DNA from: Candidatus Saccharimonadota bacterium
GTDB taxonomy: Bacteria > Patescibacteriota > Saccharimonadia > Saccharimonadales > Saccharimonadaceae
Assembly: GCA_017540545.1 (NCBI GenBank)
Contig: JAFYAV010000002.1
Span: 62,001 to 126,000 of the forward strand
Direction of reading: 5' to 3'
DNA length: 64,000 bases
Part shown: positions 33,275 through 41,989 of the stretch, one piece after another
How the letters are laid out: each line of letters opens with the position of its first letter
Numbering within the stretch: position 1 is the stretch's first letter
Notes under the pieces: generated by a model
Database searches by the model: none
What the model saw: only the letters and a program-made list of their open reading frames with translations
Told to the model about the DNA's origin: nothing
Translations under genes and position numbers: made by a program

Positions 33275-34789
33275 ATGCCAAAACATAAAAAGGCTCCTGT
33301 TGGCCTTATTAATACTGTTTCTAGCCTTCTTCTGCAAGTCGTCACAATTATCGGCGGCTTCATTATCCCGCGGCTCATACTGAGTCATTTCGGCTCCGAA
33401 ACAAACGGTCTTGTCTCTTCGCTCAACCAGTTCTTAAATTACGTATCGCTACTCGAAGGCGGCCTCAATGGCGTCATTATGTCCTATCTCTACAAGCCGC
33501 TCGCCAGTCGAGACAACAAAAAAGTTAGCAGCATCGTTGTAGCTAGCACGCGCTTCTTTAGGCGCATTTCCTATATCTTCATCGGCTACGCAATTATTCT
33601 CTCTTTTATTTTTCCCGTTCTTTCGCATAGCTCTTTCAGCTACGAATTTGTCGCTTCGCTGACGATGATTCTCGGCATCAAACTATTTTCGCAGTACTGC
33701 TTCTCGCTCAGCTACAAGAATCTTCTTCTAGCCAGTAAACATGGCTATATCATAAACTTCTCCCAAATCGCCCTAATTATTCTCGATGTCATCTCCGCAA
33801 TTGTCGTTGTAAACTTCTTCCCAAGCATCCACGCACTCAAGTTTATCTCTGCACTAATCTATATCCTGCAACCGATAATCTATGGCCATTATGTAAAAAA
33901 GCATTTCAAACTAGACCGCAACGTCAAGCCAGACAACGGCCTAATCGCCAGCCGTTGGGATGGGCTATCTATCAACATCGCCTATTTTATCCATAGCAAT
34001 ACCGACGTCACACTTCTAACTATATTTACGCGCCTCGAAACCGTTTCCGTTTATGGCGTTTACGCATTAGTTATTGCAGGGCTACGCAATCTAGTCATGT
34101 CCATCGAATCCGGCATCGGCCCCTCGCTAGGCAATCTGTATGCCATTGGCGATCAAAAAGAGCTCAACCGCAAATTCGATTTATTTGAATACGTCATCTT
34201 CTTGGCAACTTTTTTGCTATTCACGATTGGCGGACTTTTAATTACGCCATTTGTCATGATCTATACACACAATGTTGCCGACGCCGATTATTTTCAGCCG
34301 CTATTCGGCGCGCTATTCCTGCTCGGAGAAGCCATCTATGTTCTTAGAAGCCCGTACGTCCGCCTGGCTTATTCCGCCGGCAAATTTAAAGATATGCGCA
34401 AAGAGGCCTACATCGAAGCGGGCATAAATATTCTTATCTCTATAGTCTTAGTCCAATCGCTAGGACTCGTCGGTGTCGCCATTGGTACACTTATAGCCAT
34501 GACTTATCGCACATTATTCCAAATTTGGTACCTGCGTGACCATTTGCTTAACCGACCATTTATGAAATTCGTACGACGCTTCATCGCTTTCGCCATACCG
34601 ACCATTCTCGGCATACTACTCTGCATATTCGTATGGCCAATCACGGAATTTACAATCCAAAAGTGGCTCATGGGCGCCGCCATCTATTCCATAATTTTTG
34701 TATTAATTTATGCCGCTGTAAGTTACCTATTCTTCCATAGCGACCTAGTCGTCCTCAAAAACTATCTTAAGCATCACCGTCCAGAATAA
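33275..34789 (+). CDS. Second polysaccharide flippase-like membrane protein
   Basis: 504 residues with about 14 membrane helices of the MOP/polysaccharide-biosynthesis type: GLINTVSSLLLQVVTIIGGF at the start, IPRLILSHFGSETNGLVSSL with the conserved G-S-E-x-N-G turn, and a middle loop NPDV-like HSNTDVTLLTIFTRLETVSVYG. It resembles the flippases of teichoic-acid or O-antigen clusters and is distinct from the 26851 protein. The start at 33275 (SD GCGAGG, after TATACT) is preferred to an in-frame codon at 33170, which lies inside the preceding gene. CGC-rich codon use, so probably native. Likely works with the LCP protein that follows. Confidence 0.88.
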   Translation: MPKHKKAPVGLINTVSSLLLQVVTIIGGFIIPRLILSHFGSETNGLVSSLNQFLNYVSLLEGGLNGVIMSYLYKPLASRDNKKVSSIVVASTRFFRRISYIFIGYAIILSFIFPVLSHSSFSYEFVASLTMILGIKLFSQYCFSLSYKNLLLASKHGYIINFSQIALIILDVISAIVVVNFFPSIHALKFISALIYILQPIIYGHYVKKHFKLDRNVKPDNGLIASRWDGLSINIAYFIHSNTDVTLLTIFTRLETVSVYGVYALVIAGLRNLVMSIESGIGPSLGNLYAIGDQKELNRKFDLFEYVIFLATFLLFTIGGLLITPFVMIYTHNVADADYFQPLFGALFLLGEAIYVLRSPYVRLAYSAGKFKDMRKEAYIEAGINILISIVLVQSLGLVGVAIGTLIAMTYRTLFQIWYLRDHLLNRPFMKFVRRFIAFAIPTILGILLCIFVWPITEFTIQKWLMGAAIYSIIFVLIYAAVSYLFFHSDLVVLKNYLKHHRPE

Positions 34790-34836
34790 GCAAAAGCGCA
34801 AAAAACTATGATAAAATCTAACAAGGAGAAATAATA

Positions 34837-36303
34837 ATGCCAAAACGAAGAAAGCCTACAAAGAAGGAAGAAAAAGAAACTGTCACTAATGCCAAACTCA
34901 AGATCGTTTTCTGTATTCTGGTTGTTATCCAGGCTTTCGCTAGCGCACTACTGGCATTCTCGCTCGCTAAGCTAAATATACTTCAGGCTTGGCAATACGT
35001 TCTAGTTTTAATCGTTCTCCTGCTTCTACTCGGCTTTAATATATTTAAACTTTTGATTAGCAAGCGCGCCGGACGCGTCGTCAAAATAGTCTGCATCATT
35101 ATTTCTATTCTTATCGCCGTCGGTTGCGCCATGTGCTATAGATATACTTGTCAAACCATTGATTTCGTCGAAAGCATCACCGGTGAACATCACGAAATTC
35201 AAGCATATCAGGTACGCGCACTCAAAAGTTCAGATTACAAGAAGTTAGGCGACATCAAAGGCCAAGAAGTCGGGTTCCTCAGCGTCAACCCGAACATAGA
35301 TAAAACCGTCTCAGCTCTTAAGGAGTCGGTGGATTTCAAGAAAAAGGCCTACGAAGACGTCGGTACCATGATTGTCGCCATCGAAGATAAGAAAATCGCC
35401 GCCGTCGTGCTTAGCCAAAGTTACGTCGATATGCTCGAGGACGCGAAAAATGAATTTATCAGCAACAGCATCGTTCTACATGAGTTCGAGATCGAGATAG
35501 AAGCTCCAGACACTCGGCAGGCGGTCGATGTCGCTAAAGAACCGTTCATACTATATATCTCGGGCTCCGACTCGCGCATCGGCATCTCCGAAGCCGCCCG
35601 CAGCGACGTCAACATGCTCGCCGTTATTAGCCCGAAAGATTTCAAGATGCTTCTCGTCTCTATCCCGCGCGACTATTACGTTCAGCTCCACGGTACTACT
35701 GGCCTTAAGGACAAACTCACCCATGCTGGCGTCTATGGCATCAATATGAGCCGCGACACCATTCAAGACCTACTCGATATCAAAATCAATTACACCCTCA
35801 AGGTTAGCTTTTCAACCCTTACTAAACTTGTCGACGCAATCGATGGCGTCGAGGTCAATTCCGACACTGCATTCTACCGCGGTGGCTGTGCAATCAAGCA
35901 GGGCAGGCAGCAGCTAAATTCAGCCTGCGCGTTAGTTTACTCACGCGAAAGGTATTCTTACAGCTCTGGTGATCGTCATAGAGGCCAAAACCAGCAAGAA
36001 GTCATCGGCGCTATTGTCAAAAAAATTACCGATCCACATTATCTCGTACGCTATTCCGATATTCTGAACGCCATTAAGGGCTCTTTCGAAACATCGCTCA
36101 GTTACGACGAAATCACCTCGTTAGCACGTTATCAACTTTCCGAACTCCGTTCCTGGAAAATCGAAAATTATTCCCTAGACGGCACCACCATGTCGGCACC
36201 GACCTATTCGATGGGCGCCGATAAACCGCTTTCTGTCATGGAGCCAGACCAAAATACAGTTAAGACTGCAAAAAATAAAATTAACTCTTATCTCGACAAA
36301 TAA
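34837..36303 (+). CDS. LytR-CpsA-Psr (LCP) family glycopolymer transferase
   Basis: Attaches lipid-linked glycopolymers to the cell wall (family role). 488 residues: a basic N-terminus, three membrane helices (about 15-110), an accessory domain (about 125-225) and the LCP domain (about 245-400). The domain is marked by YISGSDSR, ARSDVNMLAVISPKDFKMLL, SIPRDYYVQL (catalytic Arg/Asp region) and YSRERYSYSSGDRHRGQNQQ, with the conserved R-x-x-x-x-D-x-x-R-x-x-x-Q. An SD (AAGGAG) is 8 nt upstream. With the neighbouring flippase it links the polysaccharide cluster to wall anchoring. Confidence 0.93.
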   Translation: MPKRRKPTKKEEKETVTNAKLKIVFCILVVIQAFASALLAFSLAKLNILQAWQYVLVLIVLLLLLGFNIFKLLISKRAGRVVKIVCIIISILIAVGCAMCYRYTCQTIDFVESITGEHHEIQAYQVRALKSSDYKKLGDIKGQEVGFLSVNPNIDKTVSALKESVDFKKKAYEDVGTMIVAIEDKKIAAVVLSQSYVDMLEDAKNEFISNSIVLHEFEIEIEAPDTRQAVDVAKEPFILYISGSDSRIGISEAARSDVNMLAVISPKDFKMLLVSIPRDYYVQLHGTTGLKDKLTHAGVYGINMSRDTIQDLLDIKINYTLKVSFSTLTKLVDAIDGVEVNSDTAFYRGGCAIKQGRQQLNSACALVYSRERYSYSSGDRHRGQNQQEVIGAIVKKITDPHYLVRYSDILNAIKGSFETSLSYDEITSLARYQLSELRSWKIENYSLDGTTMSAPTYSMGADKPLSVMEPDQNTVKTAKNKINSYLDK

Positions 36304-36318
36304 TAGTGTACTGAAGAT

Positions 36319-37029
36319 ATGCTCAAGACTTGGTGGGGGGACATCAAACAAATATCCAACATCGACGCCAGCTGGGCCGTTATCTGGATAAGTATCTATT
36401 GCGGTTTTCTACTATTGGACGTGTTCTTTCCTGGATGGTTCGGAACGAGTCTTCTTAAATACATCGGAATCTTGCTATGCGTGATATATGCATACACGCA
36501 GTACAGTACCGACATTATGCTCTCTCTCGCATTATTATTCACTTTTATGGCCGATACCGTACTTGTGTGGACCGAATGGACAGTCGCCGGCGTGTATATA
36601 TTCTGTTTCGCTCAATTTATGCATCTCTTACGCCTATGCAAGGCGAAGTTTGAATATATTTTCGCGTGGGCCGCTTTCGTCTCTATAGCCTTTGCTATTG
36701 CCGTCATCCAGGGCTGCAAACCAATATACGCCATCGCCAGCATTTATGCTCTCGTCCTGTTTAGTAATCTCTACTTTGCCACTTGTCGCTTCATTGACCA
36801 TAAGACCGACTTTAAATCACGCTGCGCCCTCTATGGCTTCATCGCCTTCGTCTGCTGCGATGTCTGCGTCGCTACTCGCTTCCTGGCCCTCGACGGATAC
36901 TTAACTCTAGCCGTCCTGCCTATCGTTAATTTTCTCGTGTGGGTGTTTTATTATCCGTCGCAAGTACTTATCGCCAACAGCTCCGCAATGAGTCCTACTC
37001 CACGACTCGTGAAAAATTTGCGAAAATAA
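36319..37029 (+). CDS. Multi-pass membrane protein, possibly YhhN/TMEM86-like
   Basis: 236 residues with seven or eight membrane helices. SLALLFTFMADTVLVWTE and VYIFCFAQFMHLLRL resemble the conserved second and third helices of the YhhN (lysoplasmalogenase-like) family, where an Asp and a His lie in the membrane. The match is by pattern only. It follows the LCP gene after 15 nt and is probably co-transcribed. The final 20 residues are basic and cytosolic. Confidence 0.5.
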   Translation: MLKTWWGDIKQISNIDASWAVIWISIYCGFLLLDVFFPGWFGTSLLKYIGILLCVIYAYTQYSTDIMLSLALLFTFMADTVLVWTEWTVAGVYIFCFAQFMHLLRLCKAKFEYIFAWAAFVSIAFAIAVIQGCKPIYAIASIYALVLFSNLYFATCRFIDHKTDFKSRCALYGFIAFVCCDVCVATRFLALDGYLTLAVLPIVNFLVWVFYYPSQVLIANSSAMSPTPRLVKNLRK

Positions 37030-37052
37030 TTCCAATAGAGTAAACTTATCTT

Positions 37053-37553
37053 ATGAATGGGAAGTCGAAACCTTATGCTATCTTGGTTTTCGGTGCGCCA
37101 ATGAGCGGCAAAACCACCTTTGCGGAGCAATTCAGCGCACGCTTCAATGCACCATATCTTAATCTTTCTGCGTTATACGAAGAGCATAAGCTAACTCGCA
37201 AACTTGCAATCGTCCTGATTTGTCAGCTCACCAAATGTGGACAAACTTTAATTCTCGAAGGTGGTCTAGACAACGAAAAACAACGAAACGAGCTCAAAGA
37301 CGTCCTAGCCAAGCACGGCTATCGACCAGTGCTTGTTTGGGTACAGACAGATCTCAACGCCATTAAGCATCGCATGCGCCACAAATACAAGAAACTCGAA
37401 GATGCTAAAGCTGCCCTTGCAGAACAATACAAAAAACTAGAAGCCCCGTCGGAGCTCGAGCAACCATTGGTTATTTCTGGTAAGCACACTTTCCAGACGC
37501 AGTGCAAGAATGTCCTTGCCGGGCTTTCCGAACGCAGACGCAGCATCAAATAA
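37053..37553 (+). CDS. P-loop kinase-like ATPase (AAA_33 type), 166 aa
   Basis: A small nucleotide-binding protein: Walker A FGAPMSGKTTFAEQFSARF (residues about 13-31), a TLILEGGLDN strand in the Walker B region, and a lid-like basic helix IKHRMRHKYKKL. This is the build of the shikimate/gluconate/zeta-toxin-like kinase group. The substrate is unknown. Its ATG is 1 codon upstream of a second ATG-like context, with TAAACT (37041-37046) ending 6 nt before it, so it may have a leaderless promoter as well as read-through. The metallopeptidase gene starts 1 nt after its stop. Confidence 0.75.
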   Translation: MNGKSKPYAILVFGAPMSGKTTFAEQFSARFNAPYLNLSALYEEHKLTRKLAIVLICQLTKCGQTLILEGGLDNEKQRNELKDVLAKHGYRPVLVWVQTDLNAIKHRMRHKYKKLEDAKAALAEQYKKLEAPSELEQPLVISGKHTFQTQCKNVLAGLSERRRSIK

Positions 37554-37554
37554 T

Positions 37555-38100
37555 ATGACTTTTACTGACCCTGAGTTTGGCGAAGTCGTCATTCGCAAGA
37601 GTGCTTGGTCTACCAATCCCAAGTTTTCGGTCTCAACTTCTGGAAAACTCACCATTTCCGGACCAAAACATACCACGGTTTTTCTCGCCAAACGCTGGCT
37701 CAACGCCTCACGTAAGCAAATTCGCGAAAAACTCCCCCTCAAAGACCCATCCACTCAGCGCGCACGCGACGCCCAAAAGAAAATCCTCGCCAAAAAAGCC
37801 AAAGAATACCTCCCATATCGGCTAGAATTCTGGGCTAAGAAGTATGGCTACAATTATTCCGGCCTGCGCCTATCGCATGCCAACACTCGCTGGGGCAGCC
37901 GCAGCTCTTCGGGAACAATTTCTCTTAATATTGGTCTCATGAAAGTCCCCGAGCCACTTCGCGATTACGTCATCTTGCATGAACTCGCTCACATCAACCA
38001 CATGGATCATTCCGCAGCTTTCTGGGCCGAAGTCGAAGCGCACGACCCCAGCTACAAACGCCATCGCAAGCTCCTCAAGGCATTCTCTCCAGGCGTTTAA
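37555..38100 (+). CDS. YgjP/WLM-like zinc metallopeptidase
   Basis: 181 residues. HELAHINHMDHSAAFW contains the HExxH zinc motif with the third His/Asp region typical of the YgjP (DUF45, SprT/WLM-related) family, and TRWGSRSSSGTISLN just before it is the family's W-G-S signature. The N-terminal half is a beta-rich domain with basic helices. The family is cytosolic, and its substrates are poorly known. The ATG at 37555 directly follows the kinase stop. A longer in-frame start at 37510 would overlap the kinase gene by 44 nt. Confidence 0.85.
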   Translation: MTFTDPEFGEVVIRKSAWSTNPKFSVSTSGKLTISGPKHTTVFLAKRWLNASRKQIREKLPLKDPSTQRARDAQKKILAKKAKEYLPYRLEFWAKKYGYNYSGLRLSHANTRWGSRSSSGTISLNIGLMKVPEPLRDYVILHELAHINHMDHSAAFWAEVEAHDPSYKRHRKLLKAFSPGV

Positions 38101-38136
38101 GCATTAGTGGTATAATTCAGAAAAGGAATTTACACT

Positions 38137-38493
38137 ATGCCACATTTTATTGATATCTTATCGCCACATTATCAAAAGCTCCTCACGAGCTGCGACCGTC
38201 GCAAAATTGCCGTCAACTTAGACATCCAGGACTTAACAGTAAACATTCGCAACGCCGAGCAAGTTGATCAATTTTTTGCATCAGAAATTAAGCGCGCCAT
38301 CAAGAATTGCGGGCCTAACGATAAAATCACACTAGCCCAAACGGTCGATTCGCAAAGCATTCGCATTTCCGTTAAAAATTCTGGTCGCTCAACGCTCACT
38401 CCAGAAGAGAAAAACGCACTCCACGCTGCTGGCTATGAAGTGCGCGCCCGCTTCGGCTACGACACGGTCATTACGTTCGTTATTGAGCGCTAA
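38137..38493 (+). CDS. Stand-alone HATPase-like domain protein, 118 aa
   Basis: A small soluble protein whose body resembles the ATP-binding (GHKL) end of histidine kinases: AEQVDQFFASEIKRAIKNCG in the place of the N-box helix, DKITLAQTVDSQSIRISVKNSG like the strand ending in V-x-D/N-x-G, and a final GYEVRARFGYDTVITFVI. There is no phospho-accepting His helix, sensor domain or clear G2 box, so if related it is degenerate or works as a binding module. Preceded by TATAAT (38110-38115) and an AAAAGGA SD. It ends flush against the convergent GH97 gene. Confidence 0.45.
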   Translation: MPHFIDILSPHYQKLLTSCDRRKIAVNLDIQDLTVNIRNAEQVDQFFASEIKRAIKNCGPNDKITLAQTVDSQSIRISVKNSGRSTLTPEEKNALHAAGYEVRARFGYDTVITFVIER

Positions 38494-40461
38494 TTATTGT
38501 TTGTGAATCTTCATCGCAAAACCGCCGCCCGGAGCAATATACATCTCCACGCGATCGCCATTGCGAATTACCTTTTCTTCAATCACATATCCTAACTGAT
38601 GGTCGCGATAGTGAGCATCCTCGGAATCTCGATATATCGTCGCCACATAATTAGTTTGCGGCTGCAAGAAATCGACATATAAATCAACCCGGCGCCCCTC
38701 CTCATTAGTCACACCGCCAATGTACCAATCATCCGAATCCCAAACCTGACGTGCTACTACATAATATTTGCCAATCTCACCTAAGAGCGGCAAGGTGCGC
38801 TCCCAGCGCAGTGGTACATCGCGAATAAACTCAAACAAATCTGGGTACTGAACCTCATAAATTTGCGGTCGATCAGCCGCCATCTGCATCGATGAATATA
38901 TCGTTACATAATACGCCAGCTGTCTCGTTATTGTAGAAGCAATGCGCTTCGCAAAGTTGCCAACGTCTAAAATACCAGGAGTGTAATCCATACCGCCCGC
39001 CAATAATCGCGTAAACGGCAAATAACAAGCGTGCGATGGCGCCAAAGCACCACCTTCATATTCCTGACCACGTGCGCCTTCGCGCGTCATCAGGTTCGGC
39101 CAAGTCCGCTCAATGCCAGTTGACTTAATCGGCTCGTGCACATCAAGCATGATATGATACTTCGCCGCCAATTCAAGTGCGCGCTGGTAATGCAATACGC
39201 CTAACTGCGAATGGTGGAATTCGCGGCGGCCATTAATCGTCATCTTCGAACCGGCATAGCCAGACTTTACATATCGAACATTATAATTACGCAAATATTG
39301 ATATGCGCCTTCTAGCTGCTCTTCATAATTGTCTATAAAACCGACTGTTTCATGGTGACCAACCAGTTCAACGCCATTCGCACGTGCATAATCCGTCACA
39401 ACTTGCATATCAAAGTCCGGCGTCGATACCATGTATTTATTATTTACGCCATTTTCGAGCCAATCGCCCTCCCAACCATCATTCCAACCCTCGATTAATA
39501 GGCCAGGAATGCCCAGATTCTTACAAGAATCAATGTATTGCATGGCATGCTCGGTCGTTGCACCATGGCGTTCGCCTGGAGCCCACGTCCACTCGCCGAC
39601 ATACATCGCCCACCAAATACCCAAGAATTTCGTTGGTTCTACCCAAGAAAAATCATCGTGCGGCGGATCATTCAAGTTCAGCATAATCCGCGAAGTAATC
39701 AAATCAAGAGCATTATTGCCGACTATCACCATTCGCCACGGAGTAGAGAAGGGGAGCTCGACATAAGCGCGCATGCCGTCAGACAACGGCGTAATGTCTG
39801 CTTTCAGTGAGGCTCCATTAAGCTTCAGGGTCATTGCGCCATAATTGTAGAGCGCAGCTTCATGAATAGATAAATAGTGACCAGTTGGAGATTGGATAGT
39901 CAATGGCGTATGCACGGAATCGGTCAGAGAATAAACAGGATGCTCAACGTAATCATATTCATAACGATCCGGCTGATAAGCCGGAATACTCCAAGAACGC
40001 GAATTAGCATCAACCGAAAACTCCGTTAACTCATCGGCAAGTACCATATTCTTCATTTCTGGCTGAGCCGGAATTTCGTACCTAAACGCAAAACCATCAT
40101 CATAGACGCGGAAGCGCAAAGTCAACAAACGGCACGGCTTCTCGTGTTCCTCTAAATAAATAGCTGTTTCATTGTAATGGTTGCGAATCACATGTTGCTC
40201 ACCCCATTCAGCCTTCCAAGTCTCATCAACAGTACGCGCATAGGCTCGAATCACAGCAAAGTTATCCGCCATCGGTGTCGCGTCTTTCAAGATTAAACCT
40301 AAGCGAGATTTGCGTAAGATTACTTTATCGTTCTTCTTCACGAAATAAGAAATCTGACCATGATCGAGCACAAAAACTACATTCAGCTGACCATTCGGCG
40401 ATTTAACCTCGTAGATAGCATTAATCTTCGGCTTCCTAAAAATATCACCGAAAATGCTCAT
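38494..40461 (-). CDS. Glycoside hydrolase family 97 enzyme (alpha-glucosidase/galactosidase type)
   Basis: 655 residues. The N-terminal beta-sandwich (about 1-250, with SPNGQLNVVFVL and YDDGFAFRYEIP) and the (beta/alpha)8 domain (about 265-545) fit GH97. PGLLIEGWNDGWEGDW, LDVHEPIKSTGIERTWPNLM and TREGARGQEYE are near-identical in form to the SusB motifs, including the catalytic Glu of the TREGARG segment. It hydrolyses alpha-linked glucosides or galactosides. No signal peptide is present, so a cytosolic place is implied unless export is unusual. GH97 is best known from Bacteroidetes, so lateral transfer is plausible. ATG 40461 is chosen, with TAAAAT about 25 nt upstream. A GTG 36 nt earlier is unlikely. 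Confidence 0.9.
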   Translation of the reverse strand: MSIFGDIFRKPKINAIYEVKSPNGQLNVVFVLDHGQISYFVKKNDKVILRKSRLGLILKDATPMADNFAVIRAYARTVDETWKAEWGEQHVIRNHYNETAIYLEEHEKPCRLLTLRFRVYDDGFAFRYEIPAQPEMKNMVLADELTEFSVDANSRSWSIPAYQPDRYEYDYVEHPVYSLTDSVHTPLTIQSPTGHYLSIHEAALYNYGAMTLKLNGASLKADITPLSDGMRAYVELPFSTPWRMVIVGNNALDLITSRIMLNLNDPPHDDFSWVEPTKFLGIWWAMYVGEWTWAPGERHGATTEHAMQYIDSCKNLGIPGLLIEGWNDGWEGDWLENGVNNKYMVSTPDFDMQVVTDYARANGVELVGHHETVGFIDNYEEQLEGAYQYLRNYNVRYVKSGYAGSKMTINGRREFHHSQLGVLHYQRALELAAKYHIMLDVHEPIKSTGIERTWPNLMTREGARGQEYEGGALAPSHACYLPFTRLLAGGMDYTPGILDVGNFAKRIASTITRQLAYYVTIYSSMQMAADRPQIYEVQYPDLFEFIRDVPLRWERTLPLLGEIGKYYVVARQVWDSDDWYIGGVTNEEGRRVDLYVDFLQPQTNYVATIYRDSEDAHYRDHQLGYVIEEKVIRNGDRVEMYIAPGGGFAMKIHKQ

Positions 40462-40515
40462 AAAGTATCCCACATTAGCATAAGTACATTTTACCACAGA
40501 ACCAAAGCGCTAATG

Positions 40516-40521
40516 TATAAT
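40516..40521 (+). promoter_or_regulatory. -10 box (TATAAT), leaderless, for the EamA transporter
   Basis: TATAAT ends 7 nt before the ATG at 40529. Divergent from the GH97 promoter. Confidence 0.6.
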
Positions 40522-40528
40522 AATTCTT

Positions 40529-41440
40529 ATGTTGTGGTTATTTTTAAGCGTAATCGTCGCCTTCATCTGGTCTATTAGCGCGTTCATAGATAACTACGTC
40601 ACTGACGTCATCTTCAAAAAGAAGAAACCGCAATCCATGAAGGTATTTGACGGCTGTTCATACCTTGTCACCGCAACGGCCATTTTCTTTTTTATCGGCA
40701 TCGAGTCGCTAGATATCTATACTATTGGCTGGATGGTACTCGCCGGCGCCCTCGCATCTATCGCCACAGTGCCGTATTATCTTGCATTGAGAGACGAAGA
40801 GGCTACCACTTCCGCCATCTTCTATCAGCTCAGTCCGGTCCTTATCCTCGTTGCAGAATGGTCCATCTTCAAGCAATCTCTTACCTGGCTCCAGACCGTC
40901 GGTCTTGCAATCATTCTCATTGCACCTATTATAATCATCTTCTCGCGCAAGCGCCCTAAAAGTCGCCGCATGGAATTTGGCGCCGCACTCTTGCTTACGA
41001 TTTTTGTAATTATCTGCACAACCTCAACCCTCATCACTACCCACGCAGGCGATAACTTAGACTTCGTTAGCATCTTTTTCTGGTTCCTCATCGGCCGCGG
41101 GGCATCAGACTTAATTCTCTACGCCACGCATCAAGATTGGCAACAACGCATGAAGTATATTTGGCGCCGCAACCGAATAAAATTCGTTTTCACTATGCTT
41201 ATTAACCAGCTCATCAGCATTATTGCCGAATTCCTCAATCGCTACGCACTCATTATTGGCATCGCCTCACTTGTCTCCGCCACTTGCAATGTGCTTGAGC
41301 TCATTATGACCTTCCTGCTAGGCATCATTCTCTCCATCATCTGGCCCAAATTTGGTCGCGAAAAACTCGAACGCCACGTCATTATTGCCCACTTAATCGC
41401 TACAATTCTTGCCTCAATTGGTATACTATTAATACAATAA
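40529..41440 (+). CDS. EamA/DMT-family transporter
   Basis: 303 residues with ten membrane helices in two similar halves, as in drug/metabolite transporters. FIWSISAFIDNYV at the start, then LAGALASIATVPYYLALRDE, TTSAIFYQLSPVLILVAEW and LTWLQTVGLAIILIAPIIII follow the EamA repeat pattern (W at the helix 1 end, P in helix 4). The substrate is unknown. It is the first gene of a small operon with 41451. It lies beside the GH97 gene, so sugar-related transport is conceivable but not shown. Confidence 0.85.
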   Translation: MLWLFLSVIVAFIWSISAFIDNYVTDVIFKKKKPQSMKVFDGCSYLVTATAIFFFIGIESLDIYTIGWMVLAGALASIATVPYYLALRDEEATTSAIFYQLSPVLILVAEWSIFKQSLTWLQTVGLAIILIAPIIIIFSRKRPKSRRMEFGAALLLTIFVIICTTSTLITTHAGDNLDFVSIFFWFLIGRGASDLILYATHQDWQQRMKYIWRRNRIKFVFTMLINQLISIIAEFLNRYALIIGIASLVSATCNVLELIMTFLLGIILSIIWPKFGREKLERHVIIAHLIATILASIGILLIQ

Positions 41441-41450
41441 AAGGAGTTAT

Positions 41451-41987
41451 ATGGAAACAATCCCTACCGAAATAATCACAATTATCATCGGTCTATTTTT
41501 GTTATTCTTCGGCTATCGCCTCAAAAAGATCGCTATCACTATTATTTGGTTTATTGTGGGCTTCTGGTTAGTTCAGCAATTCATCGGGTATATACATATC
41601 GAATCGCAGCTCTGGCAATTTATCATATGCTGTCTCGGCGGCCTAGTCCTCGGCGTGTTCGGTATGACTATCGAAAAATTCGCCGTGTTTGTCACCGTAG
41701 GCGTCACCTTTGGCATGTCCGTTATGCAAACATTTGGTCCGGCCGCCGACTGGACTCTGCCAGCTATTGCTGTCGCCGTTGGCGTTGTCGCCGGAGTCAT
41801 TGCTGCTGGACTCATTAAACCAATGGTCATTATCGCTACTTCAATTGAAGGCTCGTACCTAGCTCTCACCTATGCACTTAGCTTACTTAATATCGCTAAG
41901 CCAGAAGGGCTATATCCGGTTGCACTACTCGCCATCGCCGCCGTCGGCATTGTCTTCCAGTGGAATAGCTGCCGCAATATCGAGTAA
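41451..41987 (+). CDS. Membrane protein, DUF4203/TM7SF3-like
   Basis: 178 residues with six or seven hydrophobic segments, Gly-rich in the manner of DUF4203 proteins (IIGLFLLFFGYRLKKIAITI, then CCLGGLVLGVFG and VAVGVVAGVIAAGLIKP). No catalytic motif. AAGGAG is 7 nt before the ATG, 10 nt after the transporter gene. Its stop is 2 nt from the end of the convergent hydrolase gene. Function unknown. Confidence 0.65.
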   Translation: METIPTEIITIIIGLFLLFFGYRLKKIAITIIWFIVGFWLVQQFIGYIHIESQLWQFIICCLGGLVLGVFGMTIEKFAVFVTVGVTFGMSVMQTFGPAADWTLPAIAVAVGVVAGVIAAGLIKPMVIIATSIEGSYLALTYALSLLNIAKPEGLYPVALLAIAAVGIVFQWNSCRNIE

Positions 41988-41989
41988 CA

